A stretch of 64,000 bases of DNA from JBFWRK01 sp050248955 (GTDB lineage Bacteria; Actinomycetota; Acidimicrobiia; Acidimicrobiales; Ilumatobacteraceae): NCBI GenBank assembly GCA_050248955.1, contig JBFWRK010000006.1, positions 1-64,000 on the forward strand, in the 5' to 3' direction. Shown here one piece after another: positions 1-8,889 of this stretch. The notes below the pieces were generated by a model. It had not been told where the DNA came from and did no database searches. It saw nothing but the letters and a program-made list of their open reading frames with translations. The translations under genes and the position numbers were made by a program. Every line of letters starts with the position of its first letter. Position 1 is the stretch's first letter.

Positions 1-269
1 ACGGCGCCGAGCCCCAGGTGGGTGACTTCGTCGCCGAGTTCGCCCAATCGACGCTCGAGAACTGGCAGTCGGAGTTCCTCCAGCTGTTCTCGTTCGTCGT
101 GCTCGCCGCGCTGTACATCCACAAGGGAAGCGCCGAGTCGAGGGACGGCGACGAGAAGCTCGAGGCAGCGCTGCGACGGATCGAGGCGCATCTCGGCACG
201 CTGCCCTCCGACCATCCGACCGGCGAGAAGAGCTGGCAGCTGCCGGACGCGCCGCCGCACAGCGGATGA
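1..269 (+). CDS. DUF6766 family membrane protein, C-terminal part (partial)
   Basis: The window opens inside this gene: the frame is open from base 3 and ends at TGA 267-269, leaving 88 visible residues. The visible part has the sequence ENWQSEFLQLFSF followed by one hydrophobic segment (FVVLAALYI), then KGSAES and a charged tail. That order matches the C-terminal end of DUF6766 proteins, small (about 200 residues) membrane proteins of unknown function common in actinobacteria. A GTG at 18 could be mistaken for the start, but coding continues upstream of it, so the true start is outside the window. No function is assigned. Confidence 0.75.
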   Translation, partial: GAEPQVGDFVAEFAQSTLENWQSEFLQLFSFVVLAALYIHKGSAESRDGDEKLEAALRRIEAHLGTLPSDHPTGEKSWQLPDAPPHSG

Positions 270-310
270 GTCGATCGCGCCCGAGTGTCGTGTGAGCCGT
301 CGGCCGGCCG

Positions 311-3300
311 TCAGGCAGGGAGCTCTGCGTGGCTGACGAGGACCGCGGCGAGGTCGTCGTCCACCCAGGTCGACGGGTCGTCGGCGTCGATCATGCCCTC
401 GATCAACGCATCGAGGAGATCGGGCTGCAGCCCGGTGCGCGGCAGCGATGCGAGCCGGGCACGCAGGCGATCGATGCCGACCGAGAGCGGCTCACCGCGG
501 CGTTCGACCAGCCCGTCGGTGTAGAGCAGCAGCGAGCTCCCCTCGGGGAAGTCGACCGTGCCGATGTGGTCGCCTCGAGCAGAGCACCCGAGCGGTCGTT
601 GCAGCGCTGCGTCGAGCAGGTGCGTCGTGCCGTCGGGTCGCCTCAGCATCGCTGGGGGATGGCCGGCGCTGCAGTACTGGACGGTCGTCCGCATCCGGTC
701 GAGCACGAACAGCCCGGCCGTGGCGAGCATGTCCGGTCCGTCGGTCAGCATGTCGCTCGCCCGCCAGAAGATGTCCTTCAGGTCGGTACCGGCGCGCACG
801 AGCCCGCGGACCGTCGTACGGATCTGGGTCATCGTCGTGATCGCCGAAACACCGTGGCCGACGACGTCGCCGATCACGAGCGCCACCGCCCCGTCCGACA
901 GTTCGATGATGTCGTACCAGTCGCCGCCGATGCTCACGATCCGAGAAGCTGGTCGGTAGCGGGCGGCGACATCGAGTCGATCGAGTCGCGGCGGATCGCC
1001 GAGCACCTGGTGCTGGAGCGAGACGACGACTTCGTGCTCGGTCTCGTACAGTCGCACGCGCTCGAGCGTCTGGGAGATCAGGTCGCTCAACGTCTCGAGC
1101 ATCGCAGTGCGTGCGTCGTCGTCCCGGAGCAGCCCGGTCCACTCGACCCGCAGCTCGCCGAGGACGTCGCCTGATGCGCTCGACACGGGCATGGTCACCG
1201 CAGATTCCGGCAGCTCCGCCTCGGCGGGCGGAGCGGCACCTGGCAGGACGAGCATCGCTCGACGGGCATCCACGACTTGGGCGAGTCCTGCCGCAACCGC
1301 GCGCCTCACGTCCGCACTCGACGTCGCCTCGGTGAGCGATTGGGCGAGGCGGGCGAACCCGCGGGCCTCGCGAACCCGTCCGTCCGTGAGGCGGGCGCGC
1401 TCCAGTGCTCGCACGCAGAGGTCGGCGACCGTCGAGATCGTTGCCAGCTCGGTGTACTCCGGGCTGGTGGGGCGCGTCCAAGCGACGCCCAGCGCGCCGA
1501 TCGCGCCGCGCTGCTCGTCGAGCAGTGGCCAGAACAACGCGGCGTGGATGCCGTCGGCCTCGATCTCGTCGAGCAGGTGCGGGTAGCGCGAGGCGTATGC
1601 ACCCCGATCGGCGAGCAGGACTGGGCTCGCAGTCCGGATGGCCTCGGCTTGCGGGAGTCGCTCGTCGAACGGGAGCGCATGGACGCCGTTGTCGGCGCCA
1701 CCCCGGTTCCGCATGATGCGCAGCGTGGTGCCGTCGGCGTCGAGCACGCTGACGTTGGCGAACTCCGCGCCGACGACGATCGCGATCCGATCGGCCATGA
1801 TCCGCACCGCGTCGCGCTCGTTGCCGGCTGCGGCGAGCGCACGCCCGAGATCGGCGAGCGCCTGCGCCCGCCGCCCGTCCGCCTGCTGCTCGTCCCAGAG
1901 TCGCGCTCGTTCCAGGGTCTGCGACGACAGGTCGGCGATGGTCTGGAGCGTCGAGACCATCGGATCGTCGAAGTGGACGGCCCTGTCCCACGCGAAGCCG
2001 ATCGCGCCGATGCAGGTGGCGGACCCGCGTCGGAGTGGTAGTGCCGCCGATGCCACGAAGCCCGATCGAACCGCGTCGGGCGCGAAGTCCGGGAAGCGCG
2101 CCGCGCAGTCGTCGAGGTCGGTGATGAACACCGGGCGGTTCGTCCTGAACGTGACCGCGACCGGTAGTTCCGCGTCGACGCCGATGCGCGAGTACCGCTC
2201 CGCCACCGTCGTGTCCATCAGGGGCGGCAGCTGGAGGACGAGCTCGCCCGATGCCGGGTCGTGCAGCACGAAGTTCGCATGGATCGCGCCGACCGGCTGG
2301 GCGGCGAGGCCCATGAGACATATCTGGACGTCCCGCGACGTCGCCGCGGCGGCGAGCGCGCCGGACAGCTCGGAGAGTGCAGCCGAACGGCGGGCGAGCA
2401 TCTGCTGCACGTCGACCCGGCCCAGCGTCTGGGAGCACATGTCGCCGATGGTGCGCAACGTCGGCTCGAGGCTCGGAGTCGGCGGTGGACTGGTCCACCC
2501 GAACCCGAGCACGCCGGTGACCTTGCCGTCCGGATCGTGGATCGGCACAGCGGCTGCCGACCTCATGCCGGTCGTCGTGACATCGGCGAGCTCGTCGCCG
2601 CCCGCCCGATAGGCAGCGAGGTCGAGCTCCAACGAGACGTCGTTGGCGCGGATCGCGTCGGTCGCCGGCAGGCGCGCATCCAGCGGCACGGAACCGAAGC
2701 GATCACGAATGTCCTCGTGCTCCGACGTGCCGAGGAACGTGTGCACGGCGCCGTCCTCGATGATGCCGATCGTCGCGGTGTCGGCGCCGAGCACGTGCGC
2801 GAACTTCGTCGCGACGATGTCGAGCACACCGTCGCGACTCGTCGCCGCCGACAGGTCGCGACCGATCTCGGCGAGCAGTTGCGCCCGGAGCCGCTTGTAC
2901 TCGAGCTGCTCGGCGAGGCCCTCGACGGCTCGTTGATGCTGGAACGACTGCCGCGTCGCCAATGCGACGAGACCTGCGAGTGCAACCGACGCGAGTGCGA
3001 CGAGCAGGGCGGCGATCGGATTCCGTCCGGTCGTCTCGTCCGCGCGGACCTCGAGCGTCCGCCCACCGACGTCGACGAGGGTCAGTTCGCCCTCTCGCGC
3101 CTCGTCGACCAGGACGCGTTCGCCGTCGCGGAGCGAGAGCTCGGTCCCGTCGGGCACGTCGGCGCGCACCAGTGCCAGGGCATCGTCGACGGTGAACGCG
3201 GCGGACAAGAACCCGACCAGCGTGCTCGTCCCATCGACGTTCGGCGCCTGCAACGGGACGACCACGAAGTAGCCGAGTCGCCCGCTGGGGTTCAGGCGGA

Positions 3301-3886
3301 TCGGGGCGCTGAGCGTGGGCGCGCCGCGGGCGACGGCCCGATCTGCCGCCTCGAGACGCTCCGGATCGCTGCGGATGTCGAGACCGAGGACGGCGCGACT
3401 CGTCTCGTTCGCCGGGCTCACGGCGACGACCGGGTAGTGGAGCGGCCGCTCGGCGGACGGCACGAAGCGGCCGCTGGCGACGGCGTCGATCATCGGGAAG
3501 CCGTACTCCGCCTCGAATCCAGCACGGTCATCTGCCTCGACCACGATCTCGTGAGCCAGCGCGGGGAGGGCTGAACCCGATAGCACCCCGGTGGCCAGGG
3601 CGTCGAGCTCTGCGGCGCTGATGACTCCATCGTCGGCGAGGAGGGCGTCCGCACCGCGCAGCGTCTCGACGTTGCGGATGCCGATCACGGCGAGCGCCGA
3701 GGCCGCCCGGGCGGCGGCCTGGGTGTCGCGCTCCTTCGCCTGCGCCGACTCCCTTCCCCAGACGACCGCGGTTCCGAGGACGCCGAGCGCGAGCACGACC
3801 GCCACCGCGCCTGGGCCCGCCCATCTCGCGAGCGTCGGCGCGCGGAGCTCACGCGCCCCCTGCTGGCCCCGAGCATCCGGCAGCAT
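311..3886 (-). CDS. Membrane sensor with CHASE-like, multiple GAF and SpoIIE/PP2C phosphatase domains
   Basis: 1191 residues. A first membrane segment (about residues 25-45) and a second (about 287-308) enclose an extracytoplasmic CHASE-like sensor. Three or four GAF-type repeats follow (about 335-950), each ending in a similar 'LSSQTLERARLW'-like helix. The C-terminal PP2C/SpoIIE domain (about 985-1180) shows IGGDWYDIIEL, VIGDVVGHG, CSAGHPPAML and LLYTDGLVERRG, the metal-binding aspartates and glycines of the family. Such proteins dephosphorylate STAS-domain antagonists and so control an alternative sigma factor. A STAS gene lies at 11815-12138, which makes it a possible partner (inference). 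Start is the ATG at 3884-3886. It is transcribed away from the lipoprotein gene at 4016. Long open frames on the opposite strand here are GC-codon shadows. Confidence 0.93.
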   Translation of the reverse strand: MLPDARGQQGARELRAPTLARWAGPGAVAVVLALGVLGTAVVWGRESAQAKERDTQAAARAASALAVIGIRNVETLRGADALLADDGVISAAELDALATGVLSGSALPALAHEIVVEADDRAGFEAEYGFPMIDAVASGRFVPSAERPLHYPVVAVSPANETSRAVLGLDIRSDPERLEAADRAVARGAPTLSAPIRLNPSGRLGYFVVVPLQAPNVDGTSTLVGFLSAAFTVDDALALVRADVPDGTELSLRDGERVLVDEAREGELTLVDVGGRTLEVRADETTGRNPIAALLVALASVALAGLVALATRQSFQHQRAVEGLAEQLEYKRLRAQLLAEIGRDLSAATSRDGVLDIVATKFAHVLGADTATIGIIEDGAVHTFLGTSEHEDIRDRFGSVPLDARLPATDAIRANDVSLELDLAAYRAGGDELADVTTTGMRSAAAVPIHDPDGKVTGVLGFGWTSPPPTPSLEPTLRTIGDMCSQTLGRVDVQQMLARRSAALSELSGALAAAATSRDVQICLMGLAAQPVGAIHANFVLHDPASGELVLQLPPLMDTTVAERYSRIGVDAELPVAVTFRTNRPVFITDLDDCAARFPDFAPDAVRSGFVASAALPLRRGSATCIGAIGFAWDRAVHFDDPMVSTLQTIADLSSQTLERARLWDEQQADGRRAQALADLGRALAAAGNERDAVRIMADRIAIVVGAEFANVSVLDADGTTLRIMRNRGGADNGVHALPFDERLPQAEAIRTASPVLLADRGAYASRYPHLLDEIEADGIHAALFWPLLDEQRGAIGALGVAWTRPTSPEYTELATISTVADLCVRALERARLTDGRVREARGFARLAQSLTEATSSADVRRAVAAGLAQVVDARRAMLVLPGAAPPAEAELPESAVTMPVSSASGDVLGELRVEWTGLLRDDDARTAMLETLSDLISQTLERVRLYETEHEVVVSLQHQVLGDPPRLDRLDVAARYRPASRIVSIGGDWYDIIELSDGAVALVIGDVVGHGVSAITTMTQIRTTVRGLVRAGTDLKDIFWRASDMLTDGPDMLATAGLFVLDRMRTTVQYCSAGHPPAMLRRPDGTTHLLDAALQRPLGCSARGDHIGTVDFPEGSSLLLYTDGLVERRGEPLSVGIDRLRARLASLPRTGLQPDLLDALIEGMIDADDPSTWVDDDLAAVLVSHAELPA

Positions 3887-3923
3887 CGGCCGAGACTAGT
3901 GCTCACCGGTGTGACGCCGTCTG

Positions 3924-3944
3924 CGTCGGCAGCTTGCGCCGACG
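3924..3944. promoter_or_regulatory. Inverted repeat between divergent genes (candidate operator)
   Basis: A perfect 7-bp stem (CGTCGGC / GCCGACG) around a 7-base loop lies in the 129-bp gap between the phosphatase gene (-) and the lipoprotein gene (+). With no T-run and a divergent setting, an operator or 5' leader hairpin is more likely than a terminator. Function is inferred from position only. Confidence 0.35.
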
Positions 3945-4015
3945 GCATGGATACTGGGCGGAAACACGGGGAAGGAGCGAGTGACGCGAAGCGCGCGACG
4001 AGAGGATCTATCGAG

Positions 4016-4267
4016 ATGAAGAAGTTCGTGATGGCCGTGACATTGCTGGCGCTCGCCGGGGGCTCGGTGGCATGCTCCGACGACGGGAACGACGTCGATC
4101 TGCCGGCGAGTGAGCCCACGGTGTCGCCGGGGTCCGTCGTCGACCCCGCGCTCACGTCGCCCGATCAGACAGGGGATACGACGACCGACACTGGTACGCC
4201 CGCCGGCGATCCTGGCACTGGCGGCGGTGGGTCGGCGACGTCGACCGGCGCGAGCGTCGCGCCGTGA
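4016..4267 (+). CDS. Small secreted lipoprotein, Asp/Thr/Pro/Gly-rich
   Basis: 83 residues. MKKF start, a hydrophobic signal (VMAVTLLALAGGS) and a lipobox-like VAC, so Cys is probably lipidated; the mature part is almost entirely low complexity (SDDGNDVDL, then T, D, P, G, S). The start is the ATG at 4016, preceded by GAGAGGA about 10 bases upstream; the frame is also open upstream to 3899 but has no ribosome site there. It resembles the lipoprotein at 15092-15274: both read CSDD..NDV just after the lipid-anchored Cys. No function is recognised; likely a tethered, unstructured surface peptide. Confidence 0.75.
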   Translation: MKKFVMAVTLLALAGGSVACSDDGNDVDLPASEPTVSPGSVVDPALTSPDQTGDTTTDTGTPAGDPGTGGGGSATSTGASVAP

Positions 4268-4297
4268 GCATCCAGGGCTCGTGATCCCGGCGCGCGT

Positions 4298-5041
4298 GTG
4301 AACGTGGCGGGGCGGGCACGCATCGGTTGCTCCGGATGGAGCTACCGGGACTGGCGCGGCATCGTCTACCCGACCGAGCTCCCTGCCCGGCGATGGTTCG
4401 AGCACTACACGTCGCTGTTCGACACGGTCGAGATGAACACCACCTTCTACCGGCTCCCATCCGAGGATGCCGTCCGCGGCTGGGCGAAGGCGGCGCCGCC
4501 CGGGTTCGTCTTCGCGTTGAAGCTCGGCTCGTTCGGCTCGCACCGCATGAAGCTGCGCGACGCGGCGTCGTGGCTGCCCAACCACACGGCTCGGGCGGCG
4601 CTCCTCGGCCCAGCGCTCGGCCCGACGCTCGTCCAGCTGCCGCCGCGGTGGCGCCGCAACGCGGAGCGCCTCGACGAGTTCCTCGCCGCGGCACCGGTCT
4701 CGATGCGTTGGGCGGTGGAGCTGCGCGAGCAGTCGTGGGTGCACGACGACGTGTTCGAGGTCCTCCGGCGGCACGGTGCTGCGTTGTGCATCCACGATCT
4801 CCTCGATGGCCACCCGTTGGAGCTGACCACCTCGTGGACGTATGTGCGCTTCCACGGCCCGAGCGCGCTCGAAGACCGCTACCACGGTGCGTACGGTCCG
4901 CAGCGGCTCGCTCCGTGGGCGGCGTGGATGCGCTCCCTGCTCGCCGACGGTCACGACGTGTACGGCTACTTCAACAACGACTTCGAGGGGCACGCAGTCA
5001 TGGACGCCACCTGGTTGCGCGACGAGGTAGGCCGCGCGTAG
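4298..5041 (+). CDS. DUF72 family protein (YecE-like)
   Basis: 247 residues, GTG start at 4298. The N-terminus RIGCSGWSYRDWRGIVYP, then NTTFYRLPSEDAVRGWA and FALKLGSFGSHRMKL, are signature segments of the DUF72 family, a TIM-barrel-like fold of about 240-250 residues with no firmly established activity. The C-terminal YGYFNNDFEGHAVMDA is also family-typical. Length is normal. It lies 30 bp after the small lipoprotein gene and converges on the DUF2630 gene 7 bp away. Confidence 0.92.
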   Translation: MNVAGRARIGCSGWSYRDWRGIVYPTELPARRWFEHYTSLFDTVEMNTTFYRLPSEDAVRGWAKAAPPGFVFALKLGSFGSHRMKLRDAASWLPNHTARAALLGPALGPTLVQLPPRWRRNAERLDEFLAAAPVSMRWAVELREQSWVHDDVFEVLRRHGAALCIHDLLDGHPLELTTSWTYVRFHGPSALEDRYHGAYGPQRLAPWAAWMRSLLADGHDVYGYFNNDFEGHAVMDATWLRDEVGRA

Positions 5042-5048
5042 CGGGGCG

Positions 5049-5285
5049 CTACTGCTGGTAGCCCTCGACGGTGCTCTCGCCGCGGATCTGGGCGTCCTCC
5101 GGATCCTGGCCGGCGGAACGCCGGGCACGGCGTTGGCGGAGGAGATCCCAGCACTGGTCCAGCGCCACCTCGAGCGCGCGTAGCCGCTCGGCATCGACCG
5201 GGTCGCCGGCTCGGACCGCCGCCCGCTCGAGCGCATGCTCTTCGGCGATCAACGTCGAGATCCGCTGCAACAGGTCGTCGTCCAC
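5049..5285 (-). CDS. DUF2630 family protein
   Basis: 78 residues from the GTG at 5283-5285, chosen because GAGGA sits about 9 bases upstream and because family members begin at this point; an ATG at 5327 in the same frame would add 14 residues of unlike sequence. The core LRALEVALDQCWDLLRQRRARR and the ending VEGYQQ are hallmarks of DUF2630, short helical actinobacterial proteins of unknown function. It lies directly downstream of the alpha/beta hydrolase gene on the same strand and may be co-transcribed with it. Confidence 0.85.
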   Translation of the reverse strand: MDDDLLQRISTLIAEEHALERAAVRAGDPVDAERLRALEVALDQCWDLLRQRRARRSAGQDPEDAQIRGESTVEGYQQ

Positions 5286-5331
5286 GAGGCCATCCTCGCG
5301 CGCGCCCGCGCTCGCGGTCACGGGCACCGGT

Positions 5332-6240
5332 TCACCCCCGCATCGTCGGGCGAACCTCCGTCCGGAGGAACTCGGTCACCGCGGCATTGAAGCGATCGTT
5401 GCGGTCACCGGCAACCATGTGCCCCGCGCCCGCCACGTCGGCGTAGTGCGCATGAGGGATCAACTCGAGCAGCGCCCGAGCCCCTTCCTCGCTGAGCAGG
5501 TCGCTCGATCCACCCCGCACGAGCAACGTCGGCACGGTGATCATCCGGGCCGCATCCTCGAGGCGCTCGGCCGGCGTGAAGCGCGGCTGCGGGATCCCGT
5601 CGAGGCCGGGAGACGGGTGCTGCACGTCGAGCGGCTCCATGAACCGTGGGTCCCAGTGCCAGTGCCAGCGACCGTCCTGGCGGAGGCGGAGGTTCTTCTT
5701 CAGCCCGTTGAGATCCTTCGGCCGGGGACGATGCGGGTTGTAGGCGGCGATCGCATCGGCCGCGTCCTCGAGCGTGGCGAAGCCGCCGATCCCCGAGCGC
5801 ATGAACTGATGGATGCGCTCGACGCCGAGCGTCTCGATGCGAGGTGCGACGTCGACGAGCACCAGCGCGGCGGCGATCGGTTCGCTCGCTTCCGCGATCG
5901 CGAGGAGACTCGAGATGCCACCGAGCGATGCTCCGACCAGTGCAGGTGGCTCGGTGAACGATTGCGCTGCGGCGCGTACGTCGGCGGCGAAGTAGTCGAT
6001 CTGGTAGAGCCCATCCGGGGACCAGTCGCTGTCACCATGGCCGCGCAGATCCACGGAGACCGCGTTCCAGCCGCTCGCGCCGAGCTCCTCGGCGGTGTGC
6101 CGCCAGGAGTGCCGGGTCTGGCCGCCACCGTGGAGCAGCATCACCGGGGGATCGGCTGCGTCGCCGAAGCTGTCACCGGCGAGCGTGACCTCAACAGCGG
6201 GGAGTCGCACGGCTACCGGTGCGGTTCGATCGTTCGTCAT
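5332..6240 (-). CDS. Alpha/beta hydrolase
   Basis: 302 residues from the ATG at 6238-6240 (MTNDRTAP). Family elements: HGGGQTRHSW (oxyanion-hole loop), SVDLRGHGDSDWS, the nucleophile elbow ALVGASLGG with Ser in GxSxG, an acid-bearing strand LLVRGGSSDLLSE, and the C-terminal catalytic His in GAGHMVAGD. The fold resembles epoxide-hydrolase or esterase-type enzymes; the substrate cannot be told. The frame stays open upstream, but a start above 6240 would run into the divergent universal-stress gene that starts at 6263, leaving only 22 bp between the two starts. Confidence 0.9.
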   Translation of the reverse strand: MTNDRTAPVAVRLPAVEVTLAGDSFGDAADPPVMLLHGGGQTRHSWRHTAEELGASGWNAVSVDLRGHGDSDWSPDGLYQIDYFAADVRAAAQSFTEPPALVGASLGGISSLLAIAEASEPIAAALVLVDVAPRIETLGVERIHQFMRSGIGGFATLEDAADAIAAYNPHRPRPKDLNGLKKNLRLRQDGRWHWHWDPRFMEPLDVQHPSPGLDGIPQPRFTPAERLEDAARMITVPTLLVRGGSSDLLSEEGARALLELIPHAHYADVAGAGHMVAGDRNDRFNAAVTEFLRTEVRPTMRG

Positions 6241-6262
6241 CGAAGCAGGGTACGTTGCCGCC

Positions 6263-6724
6263 ATGACCACGATCCTGATCGCCGCCGATGAATCCGAAGA
6301 GTCCGTCAACGCGGCTCGCGTCGCCCATCTCCTGTTCGGCGACGACGCCGAGTACCTCGTGATCAACGTGGGCAGCTCGATCCCGAACGACGTCATGGCC
6401 TGGGGCTACGCGTACCCCGTCGCGATGCCGATGCTCGCCTACCCGCCGCAGTTGGCGGAGCGCGCCCCCGGCGAGCCGACGCCCGTCGAAGAGGCCGAGG
6501 ACCGGGCGAGCGCGATTGCCGCTGCCGCTGCGATCGAGGGTGCCGAAGCCGTCGGCGACGTCGGTGATCCGAGCGAGGCGATCCTCGTCGCTGCCCGTGA
6601 CCAGGGCGCCGACGTGATCGTGGTCGGGTCGCACGAGCGCAGCTGGTTCTCGCGGCTGCTCACGGGTTCGGTCTCGCACGACGTGGTCCGGCGCAGCGAG
6701 ATCCCGGTGCTCGTGGTCAAGTAG
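6263..6724 (+). CDS. Universal stress protein (UspA family)
   Basis: 153 residues. Begins TILIAADESEESVNAARVA, with the usual acidic loop after the first strand, and ends with a nucleotide-loop-like GSHERSWFSRLLTGSVSHDV and PVLVVK. The glycine spacing of the ATP-binding loop is partly altered (GSHER in place of G-2X-G), so ATP binding is uncertain. Start is the ATG at 6263; the open frame reaches further upstream but overlaps the divergent hydrolase. A second, more canonical USP lies at 33178-33642. Confidence 0.88.
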   Translation: MTTILIAADESEESVNAARVAHLLFGDDAEYLVINVGSSIPNDVMAWGYAYPVAMPMLAYPPQLAERAPGEPTPVEEAEDRASAIAAAAAIEGAEAVGDVGDPSEAILVAARDQGADVIVVGSHERSWFSRLLTGSVSHDVVRRSEIPVLVVK

Positions 6725-6771
6725 CGCCACCGAGCGCAGAGGGGCGACCGCGCCCTGAGCGGACCTCCTTC

Positions 6772-6777
6772 TACACT
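6772..6777 (+). promoter_or_regulatory. Possible -10 element TACACT
   Basis: TACACT fits the bacterial -10 pattern TAnnnT and lies 43 bp upstream of the GTG start at 6820. No convincing -35 hexamer is visible at the usual distance, so this is only a weak candidate promoter for the secreted repeat protein. Confidence 0.25.
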
Positions 6778-6819
6778 CGACCCACCGCCACACCCGACGA
6801 CGACGGAGGTCGGCTCCCG

Positions 6820-8874
6820 GTGAGACGTGCAATGTCGGTGTTGGCCGTGATCGGCGTGTTGCAGGGCTTCGGCCACCATCGGGCGACGGCCGCCGTGGAG
6901 CCCGTGTTCGACCCGGCCGCGGTGGAGGCCTGGGCGTGGTGCGGTGTTCATCCCGACGATTCCATCGCTGTCGCTTCGGCGACGTCGATGGCAACGGTCG
7001 CCGACATCGACGCGACCTTCGGCCCGTGCATGAAGCCGCCGCCCGGTTACAGCCCGGCGTTCCCAGGAGGCCGGTACGTCGATCCGGACACCTACATGCG
7101 CCTCGTGCAGCTCAACGCCCAGGTCGGCATGAAGACCGTCGTCTACGACGCCCGCGTCTGGGACGACGACCCGGCCGTGCGCAACGAGGCCTTGACGTTC
7201 TGGGCGCCGGTGTTCGCGAACATCCAGGCGTGGGACATGGGCGACGAGTTCGATCCGGCCAGCACGCAATGGGCGATCCTGGTCGAGCGATGGGCGATCG
7301 TCCTCGCGGACGCGACCGTTCGCTCCGGCATCCGCCCCTACACGAACACGTTGCCGTTCGCCGCCGCGATGGACCACGCGCTCAACGACCTCCCGGGATC
7401 TCATCAGTTGCTGTCGTTCGCGAAGTACAACGACGACAAGGGAGATGCCCTCGCTCGTCAGTTCCGGCCGCGCGTCGAGACGCTGATGTGCGGTGTGAAC
7501 GCGTTCACCCACCACGGCTACACGCCTTCTGCCGAGTCGATCGAAGCCGACATGCGGGCCTTGCAGGAGGCTGGATGCGGGCAGTTCCTCGTCTTCGGCG
7601 GGCACCACGTCTACAACACGAACGAGTTCGGAGCGACGTCGTTGACGGACCTCGCCGGCGCCCCGACGGATTGGGCCCCCGCGACGTTCGACGGGGCGCT
7701 GAAGCCGGACTCCGGCTTCACCTCGGTGTCGCCGGCCCGGCTGCTGGAGACCCGGGTGGGCGAGGGCCTCGCGACCGGGGACGGACTCTTCAACGGCATC
7801 GGTGAGCGCCCTGCCGGCTCGACCACGGAGCTGCAGATCACCGGGCGTGCCAACGTCCCCGACGACGCCGACGCGGTCGTGCTCAATGTGACGGTGGTCG
7901 ACGCCCGCGCGCCCGGCTACGTGACCGTGTTCCCCTGTGGCTCGTCGCAGCCGATCGCGGCGAACCTCAACTACGTCACGCGCTCGACGGTGCCGAACGC
8001 GGTGATCGCCAAGATCGGCGCCGGCGGCAAGGTCTGCTTCTTCACCCAGGCTGCCGTCGATCTCGTCGTCGACATGAGCGGCTACTTCCCGGCTGTCTCA
8101 CGGTTCGACGCGGTTCAGCCCGAGCGACTGCTGGAGACGCGGAGCGGACCTGGGCTCTCGACCTTCGACGGGCAGTTCAACGGCATCGGTGCGCTGCCTG
8201 CTACGTCCGTCACCGAACTGCAGATCACGGGTCGCGCCGGGGTGCCGGCCGATGCGGACGCGGTCGCGCTGAACGTCACCGTTGCCGACGCCCGTGCGCC
8301 GGGCTACGTGACGGTGTTCCCGTGCGGGTCGACGAGACCGAACGCGGCGAACATCAACTACGTCACGCGAGCCACGGTGCCGAACGCAGTGATCTCGAAG
8401 ATCGGCGACGGCGGCAAGGTCTGCATCTACACGCAGGCGACCGTCGATCTGATCGTCGACATCAACGGCTTCCATCGTGACGGCGTGAAGTTCATCGCGC
8501 ACGATCCGGCGCGCCTGCTCGAGACCCGGGTCGGACCCGGCCTGACGACCGCTGACGGTCAGACCAATGGCATCGGTCCGCTCGTTGCCGGGTCGATCAC
8601 CGAGCTGCAGGTTGCGGGTCGAGTAGGCGTCCCCGCCGATGCGTCGACCGCGGCGCTGAACGTCACGGTCGCCGACGCGAGGGGGCCGGGCTTCATCTCG
8701 GTGTTCCCGTGCGGATCGCCACAACCGAACTCGGCCAACCTCAACTACCGCACCGGCTCGACGGTGGCCAACGCCGTGATCACCAAGCTCGGTGACGGGG
8801 GCAAGGTCTGCTTGTTCGCGCTCGCCGACACGGATCTCGTCGTGGACATCGGCGGCTACTACGTCGGCGACTGA
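6820..8874 (+). CDS. Secreted protein: barrel-like N-terminal domain plus three two-cysteine surface repeats
   Basis: 684 residues, GTG at 6820 with GGAGGT 9 bases upstream. A signal peptide (VLAVIGVLQGFG...ATAA) is followed by a domain of about 270 residues. That domain has glycoside-hydrolase-barrel-like features, such as VGMKTVVYDARVWDD, IQAWDMGDEFDP and FTHHGYTPSAE, but no named family is claimed. Three repeats of about 120 residues follow (about 301-425, 431-552, 560-683), each starting PxRLLETR and containing ALNVTVADARAPGY, VFPCG, a conserved N-N/L-NY strand, AVI.K.G.GGKVC and VDIxGYY. Each repeat has two conserved Cys, likely a disulfide. The same repeats occur in the protein at 15512-18397. 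Inference: a secreted surface protein, possibly carbohydrate-active. Confidence 0.85.
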   Translation: MRRAMSVLAVIGVLQGFGHHRATAAVEPVFDPAAVEAWAWCGVHPDDSIAVASATSMATVADIDATFGPCMKPPPGYSPAFPGGRYVDPDTYMRLVQLNAQVGMKTVVYDARVWDDDPAVRNEALTFWAPVFANIQAWDMGDEFDPASTQWAILVERWAIVLADATVRSGIRPYTNTLPFAAAMDHALNDLPGSHQLLSFAKYNDDKGDALARQFRPRVETLMCGVNAFTHHGYTPSAESIEADMRALQEAGCGQFLVFGGHHVYNTNEFGATSLTDLAGAPTDWAPATFDGALKPDSGFTSVSPARLLETRVGEGLATGDGLFNGIGERPAGSTTELQITGRANVPDDADAVVLNVTVVDARAPGYVTVFPCGSSQPIAANLNYVTRSTVPNAVIAKIGAGGKVCFFTQAAVDLVVDMSGYFPAVSRFDAVQPERLLETRSGPGLSTFDGQFNGIGALPATSVTELQITGRAGVPADADAVALNVTVADARAPGYVTVFPCGSTRPNAANINYVTRATVPNAVISKIGDGGKVCIYTQATVDLIVDINGFHRDGVKFIAHDPARLLETRVGPGLTTADGQTNGIGPLVAGSITELQVAGRVGVPADASTAALNVTVADARGPGFISVFPCGSPQPNSANLNYRTGSTVANAVITKLGDGGKVCLFALADTDLVVDIGGYYVGD

Positions 8875-8889
8875 TCGCAGCGCAGGGCC

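Noticed and set aside
329..3574. Long open frames (hundreds of codons) on the plus strand across the SpoIIE sensor gene
   Set aside because: Antisense to a gene with clear domains; residues are Arg/Ala/Gly-rich without motifs, as expected from GC-rich codons.
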